This document shows positions 24,001 to 64,000 of a stretch of 64,000 nucleotides of DNA, piece after piece. The notes beneath the pieces are model-generated. The model was given only the letters and a program-made list of their open reading frames with translations. It made no database searches and was not told the DNA's origin. The stretch's first letter is position 1. The number at the start of each line of letters is the position of its first letter. The position numbers and the translations under genes are program-made. Source of the stretch: Lottia gigantea (Eukaryota; Mollusca; Gastropoda; Lottiidae); the NCBI RefSeq assembly GCF_000327385.1, contig NW_008708986.1, forward strand, positions 4,392,670 through 4,456,669, written 5' to 3'.

Positions 24001-27000
24001 GCCGGCTGACTGGAAATACTTTCCCGCCTTTTTAATTCGCACGTATCGTAATTGCCCCCAATTCGCGCCTTTTCTAATGTGTCTAGACATGCGTGTTTGT
24101 CAGATGCTTGCCGTTTTAGTTAGTATACCTTATACTCGTGAGTGACGTCACAGAGGTAAAATAGCTGAACAAAGCTAGCATTCGATATCTTTGATATATA
24201 GGGGAAGTTGTGAAATTTTAGGTTACACATTTTGGTTTGTTTATATCATATCATATCAAACACCTGTTACAAGTGGTCTGTAATAATTTCAGATATCATA
24301 CAAGTATTCAGGTACTTGAAGGTTGAAGTATCGTCTGAGAAACTAATATAATATCTCTTGGCTGAAATAATTAGTAGTAGTAGTAACTACCGCTGACAAT
24401 TCGTCACTGAGGGAGAGTTTAATAGTGCTCTATTCAAAGAGTCATGTTAGTAAATCTATAATGTCTAAATCAATCTACTGCTGGTGGTTTGTGCAACAAA
24501 CTGTTATGTTTAAGTCAAGCAAGTAAAGAAAGTCCCGATGGCGGTGAAACTTAAACTGGGAAAGGGTCCTATCGACTATTCATCACAGCAACAAGTATAA
24601 TTTCAGAACAATATTGGGCAGGAGGGCTTCGGCAATCGTCCTGTGTCGGTGGAGCAAATATCCCCACGATTTCTTTTGGCAAACTTTTTTCAAGTAAGAA
24701 AAGGGTTATTTACCAGAATCTCCGTTTGGTAAACTTGTAACTTCACTATCCAACGTTATGACTCTCTCGGCTCGATCTTCTCTAGATACTTGAGGTCTTC
24801 TTATAGGGCTCACAATACTTGGTATGTAGGAAGCACTACTGGAGAATTGGGGATATTGCTGTTGGCTAGCTTGACCTGGTGTAGTGGATCGAGAGTCCTC
24901 TGTCAGACTTGTGGACATACCAGCATTTTTAAATGTTCCCACAGGTCGGATTCTATGAGGTGATGCTGGACTTTGAGAGAAGTCATCACGAGGTGTACTT
25001 GGTTCCGCAGAGCCTTGGTTACTCAATGAGCTCAAGTTGCTTCTACTGTCCAAAGAACTTGCCGGACCACGTGCTCCTGCTGGTACCCATCTGAAAAGAG
25101 ATATAAGATATCAATGATAGGAATATTTTAGGGTAAATAGAGTAAATCAGAAAGGTCACGATTTATTGAAATATGAAGTCGTTTGGCTTGACATTCGTGG
25201 ATATTGAGCATATATATAGGCCTATGTTCGCATGCTAGACTGACACTAAGTTGTTCTTTATTCTCATAATGTTCGAAATGACAATTTCAAATTCACGTGT
25301 AAGATTTCAATAAATTTCTGAAAACCAACAGGAACCTCCCAAGTATTAAATTACCGACAACTAATCTACAAAACAAGTTTCTTTGATGTTCTTATATCTG
25401 ATAAATGTTTAAAGTTTTTTCTCTATAATTGTCTTGAAAACTATAAATATTTCACGATTATAAAAAGTTAGTTGAGGGCAAATATTTTTAAGAGTGAGGT
25501 TATCTGATGCATTTGAAAAATTTATAGTTCAATCATTTCCGTTATTTATAGCCGTCGCGAGGAACCTACTTTTGAATACATATTAAAAAAATTCATACCG
25601 ACGACGTGGGTGGGGTGAAGACACGCGAGCCAATTGGCAACATTTGTAAATATCACAACTTTAAATCAAACAAATCACTGTGAAATCTAATAAAGTTAGA
25701 AAACAGACATTAACAAAATTGCAGTTTGTTCTGAATGGTAGAAACATCCGCTGTTGTATTTCTTAATGTAACAGTGCTTATCAATTCAATTCACACTTTA
25801 AGTGAATAAAATACATTTGAAAACGTTTGGTTTCGTTTAAACGATAGCTTATCCATTTTCCTGAAATTCAAGTTGATTCTAAGATTTGTTTTCTTAGTGA
25901 GGTATCTTATGATTTTATCTTCAAGAAATTTATAACAATTCTGCAGCTGGTATGTTTTGATTTGGATAAAGAAAATGAAAGTTTTATGGTCGACCTTTTT
26001 AAAATATTTACTGATAACCGCCTGTATTATCAACAACATTTTATCATCACCAGGCAACGGGTAACATTTGCATACCAAAACCATTGAATAAAAAGAGCGC
26101 CGATTACTTCTGAAATAAGTGATCCTGGAACAATAAGGATAAAGCAGATTTTTTCACCATCGTTGCCAGTTTTGACAAAGGGTACTGAAAACTTTAATGC
26201 TCAGAAAATTGCCAATATTGTCAGATTTCTCAATTGGGATGTGACTGATATTAGGAGTTTTGTAACACACGGGATCTTATCGTTAGTGATTTGTTAGTTA
26301 GTGTCGATTTGTGGAGAAATGGGTGTCCCCACGAAAAGTTGAGAGACTGAGACAGTGCCATTTACAAATTAGAGGACATAATTTCACATGCCATTTTTTA
26401 AATAGTAACAACAACAAAAAAAACTGCTTAGAGGTCGTAAAGGATATATTTTAATGATTCTCGATTGTTCAATATGCACATTATCTAAACACAAATCATG
26501 ATCACCTTTCTTGTTCATTCCTATAGAAAATTGTTCTCATGGATATTTCTCACCAAAATATCGAAACATTCACACACTATATAATAAACCCGATACTTGA
26601 GTTTGACCAGATCACCCTTGACAGGAGTAGGGGTCGAATTTCACATTAATCACCCTATTAGGGTCCTTATAAATACACCCCTCAACAATCACAACAATAC
26701 CCTAATATTATGTTTTGTTAAAATAAATAATGCTTTTTGAAGAGGGTTTCTGATAGAATGAAATCCACTTACAGCTCAGATTAAACCTGGTTGTTTTTTC
26801 TCAAGTAGATATTTGAAATTTAATCTGCATTAGGGCAATGACAAAATATTCAAGAGAACGGAAAAAGATACAACGATTCAGCGTGAAAGTATTTTGCAAC
26901 ATAAACAAACGATCCTTTGTAAAAGTTCCTCTACAGCGCTCTGCAACATTCCGCTTTACGGAAATGATCGAGAATTGCAAAATGCAACATAGAATCCGCT

Positions 27001-30000
27001 TTACTGAAACTGTCCAGAGCTACTGAATGCATATTGAAACAACATACATGTAATATTATAGACTTTCATTTCTCCGATATGAACATTTTTAAACATTAGA
27101 TATATCATATATCATACAATGTGAAAGTTTTATCACAGCAAATTTACCGTGAAAATTAAACTACCGTGGTTGAAATCTGATCGCATCATCCAAGTTAAAT
27201 GACCATTTTTACTGTAATTTGAATGAAATTTGATATTGGACGATAATTTATTGTGAAAAGCAACAAAACTGTCAAGTTTATAATAAAACTTGATTACAAT
27301 AGAAATTTACTTCGCCGTTTAATGTAACAAATGGGTTATCATTTTCTTTATTCAATAAGGACTTGACACACAAGCGTTATAGGATTTTAGATCATTTCAT
27401 CTTTACAGACCTTGACGTTACATTGGTCAGTGGTTCGGTAGATCTTTCGGCATTTCAAAATTTTACCAAAATACAAGACACATATTGGTTACTATTAAAT
27501 TCATGAATGGTAGAATAAGTAGAGCTAACTCTAGCATCTGATCAAATTATCATTTCCATGCAAGCGTGAAACAAAAAGGTATACGTATTAAAAACTTAAC
27601 GATATCTTTCACGTCTGAATGACATGACAGGTGGTCAAATACATTCGACCTGTCTGAACCTGGCCAATCTCGACATATGTCCATCTTATCTTTATTCATT
27701 AATCTTTTTCGTTTTTGCCTTTGATTAAAACAGCAAAACATGAGGCAAGGATAAGAAATGCCTGATCCTAGTTCATAATCATAATATCACATATTTTAAC
27801 TGCATATTCGTTAGTCTTGTAGTTACTGTTATCAACGTTAGATGTATGAAGGGAAGCTGCGAAACAAGATGTTACTGGAATAAGACAGGGTTGCCTTTTA
27901 GGACCTTGCTCCTTGGTGAAATGTATACATGTAAACAAAGATCTCCTTAAATTGATCTACGTTAGATATATAAAAATGGGAAGCTGCGATACCATTACTT
28001 TTAAGTCCGTAAATATGATGGCTCACATTGTTTCTGGAATAAGACAGGGTTATCTTTCAGGACTATGCTTCTTGGTGCAATGCATAAATGGCGAGAAATT
28101 ATAACTAGTGAATAGAAAATTATTTTTGATGTGTACTCAGCATTAAACTGACCAACCAGGTAATGATATTCTCATTAAACCCACATAATATTCAGTAGCT
28201 TTCAAATGAGTAAGGTATAAAATACTAAAAAATAATATAGATCTACAATAATGGTTATAGGATTTAAATGATCATAGATTCGAGGTGTGCCATACAACAT
28301 CATGTCCTTCAGAAGTCATGTACAGCGACGGAGATAGTTTGAGTATCAAAATTAATGAATAAATTAAATAAAAAGGCAGAATTAATAATGAATTGTTTGC
28401 AGTTGATCTCAGAAATTATCCAAACATTTATCAAATACATCTCTTATCTTTTTCGACACGTGCAGGAGATTAATGCGATAGGGTTTAGTAAGAGATCGCG
28501 TGATTAAAAGACCAATAAATGAATATTTAATCTTATGGAAATGAGGACATCACGTGTACTTGACCCTAAAACACATCTGAAGTCCCTCTCAGGCCCTATT
28601 GACATTTGCAATTCATGGAAAGGTCTATGAACTGTCAGGTTTGACAAGCTGCCATTTCGTATTTTGATTTTTGACTACTGGATAAGATTTTCTTTTTTTA
28701 GTTTTCATTATAATTTTTTTATTCGAAAACAGGAAAGTTCGACAGAGCACGAAGTGGCAAATGCAAAAAAAGTCAACTTATGATATGAAGTTTTATCCGG
28801 GTGCATTACACAGAACAATGACTAATTATTGGTTAGACAGATGTTAAACTCCCTTGAAATAACAATTTGCAATGTCCTTGAAAACTTAAACCTTTTGAAT
28901 AATAAATCTCAAGCATGTGAATACAGTGACCAGGAAATACACTGAATTTTTATTGCCCATTCATTGAAGAGAGTGAAAATTGAAACCAACTGGAAGCTGT
29001 GACACAAAGTGATTCCCTGTCAACAGAACAATAGGAACCCCTACCGAGAAAACAATAAGGTCTCGATTGAATTACTCTCTACAAAAATAGGGTCACCCAC
29101 GAACAGAATTTGTACTTCTTTTGATGTGGCTCTCGTCTGTTCTTAAGTAGCAGTTGTGGATATTTTCAGAAGATTTTTTCTGATAATATCAGAATCTTCT
29201 GCATCGAGTCAAGGCCAGGTCATCCTCTTTCTCATTTGTTCAGCTTCCATTTTATACATAAATCTAGGACCACATTTGTATATGCTGAGTAAATATTTAA
29301 AATTATTTAAAGTTACAACATGAAATGACTTTAACCACGACACAATAAAAGATATTTATTGACAAAAACCGTAATAAATAAGTCCCATGCTGTAAGAAAC
29401 AGGTTTGGCTTGTAATCTAATTTTTGGCAACTGAAACCACAAACAATATAACAGCTGGGTACAGCCCAAGGTTCTTGAGACCAGATTTGAAAAATAAACA
29501 ACGAAAATAAAAAATGACTTTATCTAGTTCAAGCAAGAGAGTTCATTTGTTGAGTGTAAAGTGTTAACTTAATGGTTGTACTTAAAAATAGAAACTAGTA
29601 AGATATGTCCCCTTTCTTATGACATCATTGATTTCTCATAACATCCCTAATTGCATTATAATATAATATGTCTGTTTACAAAGTTAGTGCAGACAGAGAA
29701 TGAAGCAGGGTTTGATGTTATTACCCTATCTCTTTACTTGTTATATAGTAATCATGCCATTATTATAATATATTGTCACCACCTTTATTAATAATGTTCA
29801 TTGATGAATTTGAATATACATAAGCTCATACATTTACACATATTATCATATACAAACAAAGATATCAACTGAAGTATCGTAATAGTTCGTGTATACGTAC
29901 TCTGAATACGATGGTAAAAAAAATCATAACATTTACATTAGTTCAACAGGGATACACTTTGCGTCTTTATCTATTGAGCACACGTGTTAATAAACTTGAT

Positions 30001-32831
30001 TTACAGTTTAGACTGTAAAATGTGATATCCATCAAAGCTCAGGATAACATCAAAACAAATTGATTTACATATGTCTACTAATTTTACAGTCTGAAATTTC
30101 AATAATCTAACACAAGTAGGCGTTTAAACCCCTTCAAATCTCCTCACATCAAAGTCGATGTTTTTAAGATTTATACTTGGTATAGGTAATTTGATAAAAA
30201 CACCGGGGTCTCTTTCAGTTTATTGATTAAAGGAAATATCAAGCCACACTTCAGACCCAGCAAATGAATGAAAAAATTCGACTGTTCGTTCTTGCCTTAA
30301 TATAGTAAGCTTTCTTTTTATATTTCGATGTATAGAATTCGCATGTTTGCTCTATCTGTTTATAGTCCCAGTCGTTTGTTATTTTGCATTAAAATAGTTG
30401 AACCTTTTAAACTTGCCACGAGCTAAAATTCTGTACCAACACGTTTATTGAAATAATATTTTCTTTCACATAAAAATTCTAAAGTAAATATTTGTTTTTC
30501 AATAAAAATCTCTTGTAAGTTTTTAACCAGTTTCCCAGGTTAGGATCGTATAGTTTAATGGGGGTTTGAACTCATTACACCGTGTTATATTAAAAATTTA
30601 AATTAGCGTAATAGAAAATTGTTGTATTCCGTTGTTGAAAATGTGCACAGTTGACAATGGAATGCAACAAAATCAAAATTATCTATTCGGTATTTTACAT
30701 TGTAGACCTACAATTTACAACGAGCACTTCGTACAATTTGGTGCGTATGATTCTTCTATATTCAACAGTAAAATCATACAGTTTTCATATACTCGTATTA
30801 AAAGATACGTGATTCAATAGAACTGCAATTACTTGTTGAGAGTAAAACATATCATAATAATATTATTCATATAATATGCTTTTTACATAAATATTTGTTT
30901 ATTATGATATTACGACATGCAAAATGTTTGAATTATCGGTCTAAAGATTGTGAGTACTACCGATCTGAATCGTACACTAATGTCAGATGTGAATACCAAT
31001 TTCCATAGATACTTAAAGATGGTCTACTGATGTATTCCACCCTTTTGGTACATAAAAGGTATATCATATTATTGTGTCAGCAACGGATTAAGTTCTTACG
31101 GAACAGCCTTACAATCGTATGACAACGGGTCTGCTTTATACCAAAATTAATAGAGGTAATGAATATACAAGATATAGTTATCAAACTGATGAAAATATCA
31201 AATTTATCTACACATCTTACAATCTGAATCTTAAATTTAACATGATAGATTCCATATGTACGTACTCAAGAGGGTACATGACATTTAATACTACACAGGT
31301 AAAACATTTAAACTTGGCGTTTGGTATGTTTTCTATGTTTTCTGTTATGTCTTTAATTCTTATCTCTTAATATCAGTTTCCTGTCAATGGTCTCGTATTA
31401 TTTTGTATAATGAATAAAAATACTCATAATATTATTTATGTGGACACCCAGAGAGAGGTGGTAAACGTTTCAAAAGGATGGCACGATGTCTGTATTGGAA
31501 CTTTTGCTAAAAAGCTTATTAGAGTACATTTTGAAGTTGTCAAGACGCTACAAATATCACTTAAAGTCGTCCATACGATCATCAAATAGCTATGTGCATG
31601 TCGATCAGACAGGGTGAAAGGTTAAAAACAAATGAAATCCCCCCCTCCCCCCCAAAAAACCCCAAAACATTAATTCGAGACGATATCTTTTCAGTCAGCA
31701 AGATTCAAACTACCCGTGGAGAGAAAAGAAAACACACTCCCAACATTATAAAGATACTGTACACTTCAGTTCGCTGTTGACAAATTGAGAGGTATATCAA
31801 TTTATTTCAGCTAGATTTCAACCCTATTCCATCTTAGATGCTGACAACCAGCTGACAGATTCCTGATATCTGATATACATTCATTATCGACACATGGCAT
31901 CAAATTGCAGGAATCAAAATATACACCTTTCAGATATGACATTTTATAACCCGATCCCCACAAAGTTTTATGTCCGCTTGCCATCATGATTTTGAGTTAA
32001 AATAAAAAAAAAAGTATATTCCAAACTATTCATTTCTGCTTTGTGGCTAAGGTGAAGGTTACATTGAGTAAGTGATTTTTTTTTCTCTGTTGGTACAGTA
32101 GTATAGTTTCTACTCAGGGGTATCTATATATTCCGTGGAACCTTCAAACCTGTAACTCTTACAGAATATGTAACAAGTGAGTTGTAGGTCAAAAATACTA
32201 GCCTACTCATTCCCGTTCGATGAGAAAACAAAATAACAGAAGTACATTATAAGCTCGTTGGTGTTTGTCTGTTTACCCCATCAATTATTATCACTATTCT
32301 TTTGTTTTTAACTCTTCGTTGACATGAAAGAAGATTGATAAACCACAAAAACTACACTTCGTTTTCTTTTAACTCAGGTAAAGGTATCTTTCGTGTGTGT
32401 TATTTGCTCTTTTTGAAAAACGATTGAAATTTGAAGACAACCTATGTTCTCTTTTTTTTGATGAAAAAAAAAACACCGCAATAAACATTTCAAAGCTACT
32501 ATCGTTGGAAATTTAATTTTAAAAATCTGATTTCTAAAACTTACATTTGTGTGTCATCCGATTCTGAATTACTGCTAGTATCATACATTCCGTCGTTTCC
32601 AAAATTGTCATTTTCACCAGGATTTTCATTATTTTCTGTTTCCATGGCGATAACAACAGGGCTTGGGGCTACAGTAACATAACCGTCTCTAATACTTCTA
32701 ATAGGGTTCACATCTACTCCAGAATTAGATTCTAAATCCTCATTTCGGCTTTTGTCATTTGAATCTTCATTTTCCAAATATTCCTCTGATCTCGTTCCAA
32801 CATTATCCGATGAATTATTTCCGATTTCCAT
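15057..32831 (-). CDS. OTOP: otopetrin-family proton channel, paralogue B (complete, nine exons)
   Basis: Exons are 32831-32545, 25090-24714, 19941-19803, 19488-19374, 19177-18946, 18687-18527, 18141-18000, 16228-16112 and 15841-15057. Every phase agrees, giving 784 residues. Family marks are GSFYLRLGAVG then FGIGSMI, SRFGLMHLVATNICVWL, PYLYPCSIEYSLICAG, KPGREFVTFLLVANIALWGI, NPIQMKFYGLLPW and PLAIFFRFHSTVCLANIWK, so the C-terminal signature is intact. The N-terminal 260 or so residues are acidic, then Ser/Pro-rich and probably disordered. Exon 1 is joined across a 7.45-kb intron on phase alone (codon ATA formed across the join), so the N-terminus is the least certain part; an in-frame ATG in exon 2 at 25053 is an alternative start. 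Relative to paralogue A, the 244-nt exon is split by one additional intron. Confidence 0.93.
16271..17812. repeat. 40-bp minisatellite filling one OTOP-B intron
   Basis: Close to 38 tandem copies of a roughly 40-bp unit occupy most of the 1,771-bp intron between OTOP-B exons 7 and 8. The unit contains TCTTAGTGACAATAACTAGG and CAGAGGTCATATTACTTTTG. Variants include 39-, 42- and 44-bp units and an ATTTTACTTTTG form. Multi-unit blocks are themselves repeated: the segment beginning AAGGCAGAGATCATATTAAT recurs about 526 bp apart (16821 and 17347), and a block with TCTTAGAGACATAACTAGAC occurs three times. Most units carry AGGTCA. Confidence 0.95.
19942..24713. other. OTOP-B intron 2 (4.8 kb), no nested gene seen
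   Basis: This intron lies between the Ser/Pro-rich exon 2 and the exon just before TM1. A 159-codon plus-strand open frame at 21410-21889 has no domain, no splice support and codon content like the background. A purine-rich strand stretch lies at about 22810-22940. Otherwise the sequence is unremarkable. Confidence 0.6.
25091..32544. other. OTOP-B intron 1 (7.45 kb)
   Basis: The sequence is AT-rich. Its only recognisable content is a LINE reverse-transcriptase relic at about 27838-28105, an imperfect palindrome at about 29168-29203 (CTGATAATATCAG flanked by AGAAGATT/AATCTTCT), and a poly-C/poly-A patch near 31640. No exon of another gene could be supported on either strand. Confidence 0.55.
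27838..28105 (+). mobile_element. LINE reverse-transcriptase relic, duplicated
   Basis: Two related pieces lie in tandem. The first (about 27838-27935) contains GAATAAGACAGGGTTGCC and the second (about 27960-28105) contains GGAATAAGACAGGGTTATC. Both translate to a GIRQG(C/Y)L block followed by a hydrophobic run, the fingers/palm motif typical of non-LTR reverse transcriptases (GIRQGCPLSP in intact relatives). Shared flanks (GGGAAGCTGCGA) show the two are copies of one fragment, the first with an internal deletion. The rest of the LINE is missing. Confidence 0.7.
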
Positions 32832-35145
32832 GACGATTTAAAAACTTTTTCCCACGCCGATTCACTTTACGTTCATGTTTACTATAGAATCCTACACGCT
32901 TAGAATTTCTAGTTCAGTGAGGGCCATAGACAAAGGGAAGAAACTTACCACCCCCGACCGCTAACCCGCGCGTGTATATGTCACGTGACACGTTCTGTGT
33001 ATTAGTTCCTATACGAGGTAAATTAGATTTGTAAAAAATGAAATTTAAGTATCAAGAAAAGTTTCAAGATGTTAGAAAAATGTTCAAAACAGACGACGTT
33101 TAAAACACGGTAGAAAATTAAATAGAGCACTTCATTCTACAACAGGCGAGAAGCGTCCAATCTTTTCCATGTTGGTGAACAGGAGGTTAATCATATCCAA
33201 CTGTTAGTTATTATTTTGCGTTATTATGTACATATTTCTTCATTCGCTGAATTTATGTATCTTATACATTTAAGAGTGGTAATTTGGTACAATTTGCTAG
33301 CTACAAATACAACGTTTCTACAAATACGGAGATTTTTGTGCAGTTATAAAGTATATTAGGTCTAAAGGAATATTTATTTTGTAAAATTCTACGAAATTTA
33401 TCGGGTGCCAATCGTGGTGATAAAATGACAGTTTGGAACCACGGTGTGTTAATTTGATGTTTGAAATAAAGTACTATTTTATCATTAGTCTAATTATAAT
33501 TATCTCCCTTTATCTGAACGATAAAACTATAGTCAAAATAAAAATTAATTGAAGTCATTTTCAGACTATTCCACAGTGGGATATAATGATAAGAGGTATG
33601 CCATGTTTCTAAACAACAATTGATAACCGTCTTCGGTGGTCTTTTATAATTGTGATTAGTATCGCGCCATGCATGTGGATTATAGGCTTTAAGCCACCTA
33701 GTCGAGTTAGAATTTTTGCTATAAATTATGGGAATTTCTTTTCTAAAATGTAAGGTCTTTCAATTTTACCATTGGAATTGAAAATGAGTTTTCATACTCT
33801 TGTGCTGCGTTAATACATGGTGCTACATGAAAAAAAGGAGACATTAATACCACTTCCATTCAAAAACACAATACAACTATTTCAATGCTTCAAGATTTTA
33901 AAATATTTGCCAAGAATATTACAGACTGACCAGGGAGTTTATTTTGTTGATGCTGTCGTGATGTTGTGAATGGGGAATATTTTATGATAACGTGACAGAC
34001 ACAAGTAACTCGACCCTAATCCTACAATGACGGTAAACAACAATCAGATTAATGTGTTTATTTTTCATTGTTTAATCTGTTTTAAAATCAATAGATTATC
34101 TAATAGACAAATACGGTATTAACATCAATGTGCCAGGCCTACTGAAAATATCTAGACAAAGTCTAAATTATACGATGCGTATATATTTTGGTACATCAAA
34201 GCAAAACCCGGCAAATGAAAATACTAAGTGCAGACTCAACTGGTGGGGATTCTAACGTATAAAACACACAAACTTTTAACTATTTCAACTGGCTTTAGTC
34301 TCCAAGCAATTGGGTAATAACATATGTCGAAGTTACATCTCAATGCAATAACACTAATATTATGGAAGGATATGATGTCACTAACAAGAATTTACAAGGG
34401 GTTTTGTTTTGGTTTAATAATCTATTAATTTTTGGATGAAAATATATTTGAGTGAGCGTCCCTTTAAATTTAAAGGTCCCAATCACGCCTGGTTAACCGT
34501 GAATAGAATTTTGACAGATCGCCAGGGAAAGACAACTCGCAATTTATTATTAACTAATGCGCATGTGTCAAGTTTCCTTAATATTTTTATTTTTTTCTGA
34601 TAATTTGCGAAAAATTTAGACCTTTGGGCGAATTTATAAAGAAAGCAATATGCAATGGCTTGAAGTACGTATTGCACTTCGCAGATATCTTATTTGCATA
34701 CATAGCATGTTACCTTTGTTTATTTTATCATGGATTCTTTATCTGGGTGCCCCCCCCCCCTTTTCCCTCACCCTCACTGAGTCACTCTTATTAGCAACAT
34801 CAGGCATCACTGGCCTCACTAGGTTCTTACGATCATAAAAACAGCTAGCCTTTCCAATCTACCACCCCTCAGTCTTAATCCATGTTCACAGTTGCAAATT
34901 ATACTTATATTTAAACCCTACTTGCAATAATTACCTTCATGCATTAATGATGAGGCCATATATATCAGTTGAGATTCTTGATTTATTAGAATATCTGCTT
35001 CAAAATTGTACTGAGTGTCTTAGATTGTCTTTGGGTTGATAAATCGATTTTGAAAACAGCTTGATTCTTATAGTTATAATCAAGAATCTATTAGAATGAT
35101 CTTTCCTTGACATCAAATGATTAATATATAAATCTTTTATTTCAG
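32832..35145. other. head-to-head intergenic region between OTOP-B and furry
   Basis: About 2.3 kb separate the two divergent coding starts. The OTOP-B side has a small GC-rich patch (32950-32990) with a CLEAR-type palindrome. The rest is AT-rich and shows no recognisable exon. The furry promoter and its 5' UTR exon(s) must lie here or inside this interval, because the first coding exon appears to be preceded by a splice acceptor. Confidence 0.55.
32980..32989. promoter_or_regulatory. CLEAR-type E-box upstream of OTOP-B
   Basis: GTCACGTGAC is a perfect 10-bp palindrome 149 bases upstream of the OTOP-B start codon, in a locally CpG- and GC-rich patch. This is the consensus bound by MiT/TFE factors (MITF/TFEB) in lysosomal and vacuolar gene promoters. 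Binding is inferred. Confidence 0.45.
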
Positions 35146-35186
35146 AAATTCTGTGTATAGAATTTATTGAAATATAAGGGGAAATC

Positions 35187-63073
<27,887 letters not shown>

Positions 63074-63199
63074 GTTAGTTATCTTTTACATTATCTCTTC
63101 AAGCATCTGAACCCAAGTTTTATAGAATTTATGTCAGATTATCATATTGAAAACAAATTGAGACTAGAGCCACACGTGGCACAGAGTGGGACTTTGCAA

Positions 63200-64000
63200 A
63201 TGTAGCAAAATGCTAAAGACTCTGAAAAAATCAACCTTCTACGATAATTACATCACGCGCAAGAGCAGTCTAAAGTTGAGAAGAATTGTTAGTAAGATTG
63301 TTATAACGGAAGTAGACATCCCTCACAAATGAAAGTATCAGAAGATAGCCAAGGTCAATGACATTTGACATTGAAAGGGAGACGGTCAACAAAGGTCAAG
63401 GTTACGAGATACAAGTCATCCAAATTTTTAATTATATACGGCTATAAAACCAGAAGTTGAGATAGGACAGCAAATATAAAAGTATAAATAGATAGCCAAT
63501 GTGAATGACCTTTGATCCTACAAAAATCAGGGTCAAAAAAGGTCAAGGTCAAAAATTGAAAATTTTGAATTTTCAAAACCTGTTCCTTTTTTTGAACTAT
63601 AAAACTGAAACAATCGAACTTCTAAGACAACGTGGCTCAACGAATGAAGTAATTGTATGCAAAGTTCCATTTTGAACAAATGTAAACGTTGCGAGTTATG
63701 TCCCTTGCCAAAATTGTCAATAATGAGTAATTTAACCCGGATGTGCTACGCCCACCTCAATTTCTTTTGCATAGGTTAATTGATATTCTGAATGTTATGT
63801 TGTGTTCCAAATTTAAAGCTTCTACATCATACAGGTCAAAAGATATAGGTCAACAAGAGTCAATAAAGGTCAAAATAGAAAATTGAAAATATAGAAATTT
63901 CAAAACCCGTTCCTTTTTTGGAACTATAAAGCTGAAACAATTGGCCTATTAACACAAACTGGCCAAAATCATGAGGTAATTGTGTGCAAAGTTCCTTTTT
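63200..64000. repeat. AGGTCA-rich repeat region with a period of about 325 bp, at the right edge
   Basis: A segment with CCTGTTCCTTTTTTTGAACT, AACTGAAACAAT and GTAATTGTATGCAAAGTTCC (63578-63670) returns as CCCGTTCCTTTTTTGGAACT, AGCTGAAACAAT and GTAATTGTGTGCAAAGTTCC (63905-63996). GGTCAAGGTCAAAA-type motifs precede each. The period is about 325 bases, and the array probably continues outside. It lies in the furry intron after exon 56. Confidence 0.7.

Overview
The window is an AT-rich, intron-dense animal nuclear region. Spliceosomal GT-AG introns, the furry and otopetrin families, abundant small DNA transposons and LINE relics point to a lophotrochozoan, most likely a mollusc (gastropod-like). 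That placement is inference from gene style. There is no bacterial or organellar content. All gene models below were built by hand from splice sites, and in each the reading phase was followed across every junction.

Layout. (1) 1-3.0 kb: a Tc1-like transposase relic beside a LINE 3' tail, then a compact TATA/CRE promoter-like block. (2) 3.07-4.79 kb, plus strand: a four-exon gene for an unrecognised 340-residue Ser/Thr/Glu-rich protein with a Cys-rich basic C-terminus, followed by a tandem-repeat block (5.2-5.8 kb). (3) 6.38-10.53 kb, minus strand: a complete seven-exon otopetrin proton-channel gene (646 aa, 'OTOP-A'). (4) 10.5-15.06 kb: a spacer packed with small inverted-repeat elements. 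(5) 15.06-32.83 kb, minus strand: a second, tandem otopetrin gene (784 aa, nine exons, 'OTOP-B'). It has the same core intron phases as OTOP-A plus one extra intron that is almost entirely a 40-bp minisatellite. (6) 32.83-35.2 kb: a head-to-head intergenic region with a perfect CLEAR-type palindrome near OTOP-B. (7) 35.19 kb to the right edge, plus strand: a furry (FRY/FRYL) homologue, about 56 coding exons and about 2,700 codons visible. The last roughly 200 codons lie beyond the window.

The two otopetrins are a local duplication of a 12-TM proton channel. Furry is an unrelated scaffold of NDR/Tricornered kinase signalling. Nothing suggests the three families act together; the neighbourhood looks like ordinary synteny.

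The most unusual feature is a recurring pattern: short tandem arrays sit on furry splice junctions and multiply the splice-site sequence itself. These are a 21-bp acceptor-mimic array before exon 4, a 20-bp donor-mimic array after exon 11, five identical 87-bp copies of the tail of exon 46 with its donor, and a 31-32 bp array before exon 55. In OTOP-B a whole paralogue-specific intron is nearly pure minisatellite. A possible 12-nt in-frame microexon also lies in furry.
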